Shown here piece by piece: positions 61,271 through 64,000 of a stretch of 64,000 bases of DNA. A program made the position numbers and the translations under genes. The number at the start of each line of letters is the position of its first letter. Position 1 is the stretch's first letter. The DNA is from JAYOEY01 sp038116945. Lineage in GTDB: Bacteria; Pseudomonadota; Alphaproteobacteria; MPNO01; UBA2964. The stretch covers positions 212,369-276,368 of the forward strand of contig JAYOEY010000003.1 in NCBI GenBank assembly GCA_038116945.1, in the 5' to 3' direction. Under the pieces are notes generated by a model that was not told the origin of the DNA, did no database searches, and saw only the letters and a program-made list of their open reading frames with translations.

Positions 61271-61827
61271 CGCTGTCGTTCCGTCTCGACGATCCTGCCG
61301 AGTTTCAGCAATTGCGAACTGACGCGGAGTCCGGAGCGGTGCGCCGCTCCTGCATTGATCGCAAATCTCACTCGGCCTTCCGACACGAACAGCCCGATAA
61401 CGCCGCCTCGCTCTGCGAACCCGTCGATATCGCTGACTGTGAGGAGACCGCGGCCGATCGTTCCCCTGGAAATTTTCGACAACGCATGACGGTCGTCGGG
61501 ACCGACGAACAGGACATGGCATCCACTTCTGTCCGGCTTTTTCAAGCCCTGCAGAACCTGAATGAGACGATTTCTCGCCATCTTTCCGCGCAGCGCAGCC
61601 AGCGCCCCGTTCAACGCTCCGCCCTCTGAAACGCACAGTTTTATGGGCGTGTCGGCAGCGCCCCAGATCTCGGGCGGCCATTCGACGAACTTGATGAAAT
61701 TATAGACAAAGGCCGCCTTGACCTGGTCCTCCCTGGCGCCCGACTGGGCGGCCGCCGGCGCAATAATCGCGCCGACTGCAATGGCGGCAGCCGCCAGAAC
61801 CCGGAATATGTTGAAAAGGCTGAACAA
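61267..61827 (-). CDS. YfiR family (DUF4154) periplasmic protein
   Basis: A 186-residue protein with signal peptide (VLAAAAIAVGAIIAPAAAQ) and the YfiR pattern: REDQVKAAFVYNFIKFVEWP, KLCVSEGGALNGALAALRGK and CHVLFVGPDDRHALSKI. In Pseudomonas YfiR represses the diguanylate cyclase YfiN. Here it precedes a hybrid kinase by ATGA overlap and follows the TonB receptor gene after 21 bases. It may gate the kinase with the receptor as input. That is inferred from order. Confidence 0.88.
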   Translation of the reverse strand: MFSLFNIFRVLAAAAIAVGAIIAPAAAQSGAREDQVKAAFVYNFIKFVEWPPEIWGAADTPIKLCVSEGGALNGALAALRGKMARNRLIQVLQGLKKPDRSGCHVLFVGPDDRHALSKISRGTIGRGLLTVSDIDGFAERGGVIGLFVSEGRVRFAINAGAAHRSGLRVSSQLLKLGRIVETERQR

Positions 61828-61848
61828 GACGATCTACCGGCCCGGGTC

Positions 61849-63906
61849 TCAGAACCTGACCTTTAGCTGGCCGTAGAACGCGCGTTCGACCTCGGTTTCC
61901 TTGGTTCCCAGAAATTCCGGCCGGAACTCCAGGTGCCTGCTCTGCCCCAGATTCTGGCCGACGACCGACAGTTCGACATTCTCGTTCGGACGCCAGGCGA
62001 GCCGGAAATCCGCCGTGGCGTAACCGCTGACGGTGCGCTCGGAAAGCCGGTCGACGGCGCGCAATGTCCCGTCGAGCTCCAGATTCCTGCCAATATCGAA
62101 CTGAGCGGTCATGCCCAGCTGATGACGCGGATCGCGGTCTTCCGCAGCTTCGTTCGAAGCAACACCCCTGCCCGGATCGCGGCGGAGTTCAAGCTCGAAA
62201 TAGGTATAGGACGCTCGAATTCGCAGCCAGTCCCGAACCCGCCAGTCGGCGCCGACTTCGATGCCATAGGCCTCTCCGGACATGTAGTTGGCGAAGGTCA
62301 GCGGCAGTACGAGGTGCAACGGCGCAGGCGTCGCCTCCAGAAACGATGCGCCGGGCTCGGTGGTCAGAAGATTGTCATAGAGGTTGTAGAAGGCAGCGAT
62401 ATCGATGCTGAGCGACGGCTGCGGCCGGGTCTTGTATCCCAGCTCGAAGGCGACCAGCTCCTCGGACTCAACATTGGGGCTGCCGAATACCCTGGACTGG
62501 ACAGGAAGAGCGGCTGAGACGACCGACGAGTTAAAGGTGACCGCGTCGGCAGCACGCGACGGGGTGCGAACGGCGCGTGACACCGCGGTCCACAGGCTGT
62601 TCGTCGGGTTGACCTGCCACAGGGCGCGCGCCGATGGCTGAATTTCGAAGCCGGAAAAGCTGTTGTGTTCGAACTTGGACCCGAGGGTGACCTTGACGTC
62701 ATCCAGCACGATGATTTCGTCCTGAACAAAAGCGCTGAACAGGTGATAATTATCGTGGCTGGGGTTGAACGACACATCCACCGACTCATCGACATCGTCC
62801 CGGCTGAACCGATAGCCGAGGCCCGCGATGACGTCGTGATTGTCGCCGAATTTCTGCCGCCTTTGCGCCTCCAGATCGAAGGCGATGGTCGCCGTATTGG
62901 CGTGATACTCACGCCGCACGGCCCGGTCGAAATAGCCCTGCAGCATCGTCTGAGAGTCGTTCTCTCCCTCCTGTGTCCATCGTCCAAGCAGAAACTGACC
63001 GTTGACGCTGGCGTCGTTGCTAAACGTCGTCGTGAACGGCGCCGTCAAGGAGGGAGCGGCGACGAACTGCCCGGCATTGCCGGTATAGATCTCGCTTTGC
63101 AGCATCAACGCGCCGCCGCGCACCGACCGGTTGTCATAGCGAAACCCGCCGCGTTGGATATCCCAGTCGTCGGAACCGTCCTGTCCCGTCGCCAGGGGGC
63201 TGTTGTCCCGCTTGTGATGTTTGACGAAGGCGCGGATATGCGAGGTCTCATCGAGCGCCAGACCGTGCCTGGCGGAAAAGCTGCCGCGCTCTTCGGTGCC
63301 GGCGATCGCCGATATCTGGGTTCCCCTGGTCTTTGCCGCGCTCTTGGTGATGATATTGATCACGCCGTTGACGGCGTTCGCACCCCATATCGTCCCGCCG
63401 GGACCGCGAATGACCTCGATACGTTCGATATCATCAAGGAGCGTGTCCTGAACGTCCCAGAAAACGCCCGAAAACAGAGGGGTGTACAGCGTTCGACCGT
63501 CCCGGAGAACAAGCAGCTTGTTTGAGAAAAGCCCGTTGAATCCCCGCGCGGTAATCGCCCATTTGCTTGAATCGATGCGGGCGACATTGAGCCCCGGCAC
63601 GTTGCGCAGCAGTTCGGGAATCGACGTCGCGCCGGACCGGCGGATATCTTCGCTGGTAATGACATGGACGGCTGCGGCGGATTCGGACACGCGCTGCGGT
63701 TTCTTGGAAACCGACGTGACCTGAACATTCATGAGTTGTTCCAGCGACAGCCTGGTCAGGTCGGCAACCTCCTCGGCGGCGCGCGCCTGCTTGACCGGCA
63801 GAACGAGGTGGACGGCGAGAAGAAGCGTTGCTGGCATGACGACAGCCCTGCACAGCGGCCGCAGGCCGGCAGGGAGGTTACGCGGCCTTACGCGTGACGA
63901 ATTCAT
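61849..63906 (-). CDS. TonB-dependent outer-membrane receptor
   Basis: A 685-residue outer-membrane protein. The signal peptide is followed by ADLTRLSLEQLMNVQVTSV (TonB-box and early plug region), plug blocks SAAAVHVITSEDIRRSG, SIPELLRNVPGLNV, RGFNGLFSNKLLVLRDGRT and RIEVIRGPGGTIWGANAVNG. The barrel ends with Phe (QLKVRF). Transports iron complexes, vitamin B12 or other nutrients using TonB. It is first in the operon with YfiR and kinase. The substrate is not known. The inverted repeat 63964-63995 lies 58 bases before its start. Confidence 0.93.
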   Translation of the reverse strand: MNSSRVRPRNLPAGLRPLCRAVVMPATLLLAVHLVLPVKQARAAEEVADLTRLSLEQLMNVQVTSVSKKPQRVSESAAAVHVITSEDIRRSGATSIPELLRNVPGLNVARIDSSKWAITARGFNGLFSNKLLVLRDGRTLYTPLFSGVFWDVQDTLLDDIERIEVIRGPGGTIWGANAVNGVINIITKSAAKTRGTQISAIAGTEERGSFSARHGLALDETSHIRAFVKHHKRDNSPLATGQDGSDDWDIQRGGFRYDNRSVRGGALMLQSEIYTGNAGQFVAAPSLTAPFTTTFSNDASVNGQFLLGRWTQEGENDSQTMLQGYFDRAVRREYHANTATIAFDLEAQRRQKFGDNHDVIAGLGYRFSRDDVDESVDVSFNPSHDNYHLFSAFVQDEIIVLDDVKVTLGSKFEHNSFSGFEIQPSARALWQVNPTNSLWTAVSRAVRTPSRAADAVTFNSSVVSAALPVQSRVFGSPNVESEELVAFELGYKTRPQPSLSIDIAAFYNLYDNLLTTEPGASFLEATPAPLHLVLPLTFANYMSGEAYGIEVGADWRVRDWLRIRASYTYFELELRRDPGRGVASNEAAEDRDPRHQLGMTAQFDIGRNLELDGTLRAVDRLSERTVSGYATADFRLAWRPNENVELSVVGQNLGQSRHLEFRPEFLGTKETEVERAFYGQLKVRF

Positions 63907-63963
63907 TGACGTCTCCGGTTGACGGGAAAACCGGCGTTTCTCCCGGAATCCCCTTATCTACAA

Positions 63964-63995
63964 GGTTAACAATTCATCGCCATAATTCGTTAACC
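63964..63995. promoter_or_regulatory. Inverted-repeat operator candidate for the TonB receptor operon
   Basis: The arms ggttaac (63964-63970) and gttaacc (63989-63995) are perfect, and aatt/gaatt extends them partly, over an 18-base inside. It lies 58-89 bases before the receptor start, where a promoter would be. The half-site is TTAAC-like. A regulator binding site is inferred; no regulator gene is in the window. Confidence 0.5.
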
Positions 63996-64000
63996 AATCG

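Overview
The window looks like a stretch of chromosome from a high-GC alphaproteobacterium, plausibly of the Rhodospirillales type. That is inferred from the block rpoD - dnaG - GatB/YqeY - carA, from GTG/TTG starts, from many ATGA-coupled genes and from palindromic intergenic repeats typical of that class. No rRNA, phage structural genes, transposases or CRISPR array were seen. One tRNA is present.

Layout. (1) 1-2.7 kb: the 5' part of a drug/metabolite exporter gene and two tandem DUF1194 genes. (2) 2.8-20.3 kb: a large surface-glycan island. It opens with a tightly overlapping triad resembling the mycobacterial route to decaprenyl-phosphoryl-D-arabinose: a HAD-UbiA fusion (phosphoribosyl-polyprenol synthase type), a DprE1-like oxidase and a DprE2-like reductase. 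Three GT-C membrane glycosyltransferases, a GtrB/DPM-type GT2, two GtrA proteins, RmlA, an RffA/WecE-type transaminase, a NeuD-like acyltransferase, a WbqC protein, a divergent DegT-like protein, an epimerase with an altered active site and methyltransferases follow. Together these suggest lipid-linked sugar donors in the inner membrane and GT-C enzymes using them on the periplasmic side. (3) 20.3-28.5 kb: a binding-protein-fold protein, a MscS channel and a minus-strand run of a methyltransferase, a FAD protein, a DUF3012 lipoprotein, two glutathione transferases, an arylsulfotransferase-like protein and an epimerase. (4) 28.8-33.2 kb: an unrecognised lipoprotein/small-protein pair, a lone CbtA, a tRNA with CAU anticodon (probably Ile2), and a PEP-CTERM protein behind a well-formed sigma-54 promoter.

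(5) 33.6-44.3 kb: the housekeeping block rpoD-dnaG-yqeY-carA, bracketed by two visibly A/T-richer inserts. One is an HNH endonuclease with an N-terminal domain that may sense modified DNA. The other is an overlapping OLD-nuclease/UvrD-helicase pair of Gabija type lying where carB might be expected. RpoD carries an extreme Ala/Lys-rich, histone-H1-like N-terminal tail. (6) 44.3-47.3 kb: a MetE-like enzyme and a TctC-type binding protein among many palindromic repeats. (7) 48.2-52.5 kb: a copper-resistance operon (His-rich protein, cupredoxin, CopA, CopB, DUF411). (8) 52.6-59 kb: a HicA/DUF1902 toxin-antitoxin pair, a flavin-dependent oxidoreductase, a GIY-YIG nuclease nested among repeats, a bifunctional glutathionylspermidine synthetase/amidase and a ThDP enzyme. 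(9) 59.2-64 kb: a TonB receptor - YfiR - hybrid histidine kinase operon whose kinase has a His-rich periplasmic segment, with an inverted-repeat operator candidate upstream.

Most notable are the arabinose-donor triad, the Gabija-like pair with a short helicase, the HNH sensor-nuclease, the RpoD tail, the sigma-54/PEP-CTERM unit and the receptor-YfiR-kinase operon. Assignments come from reading motifs by eye; no database search was run.
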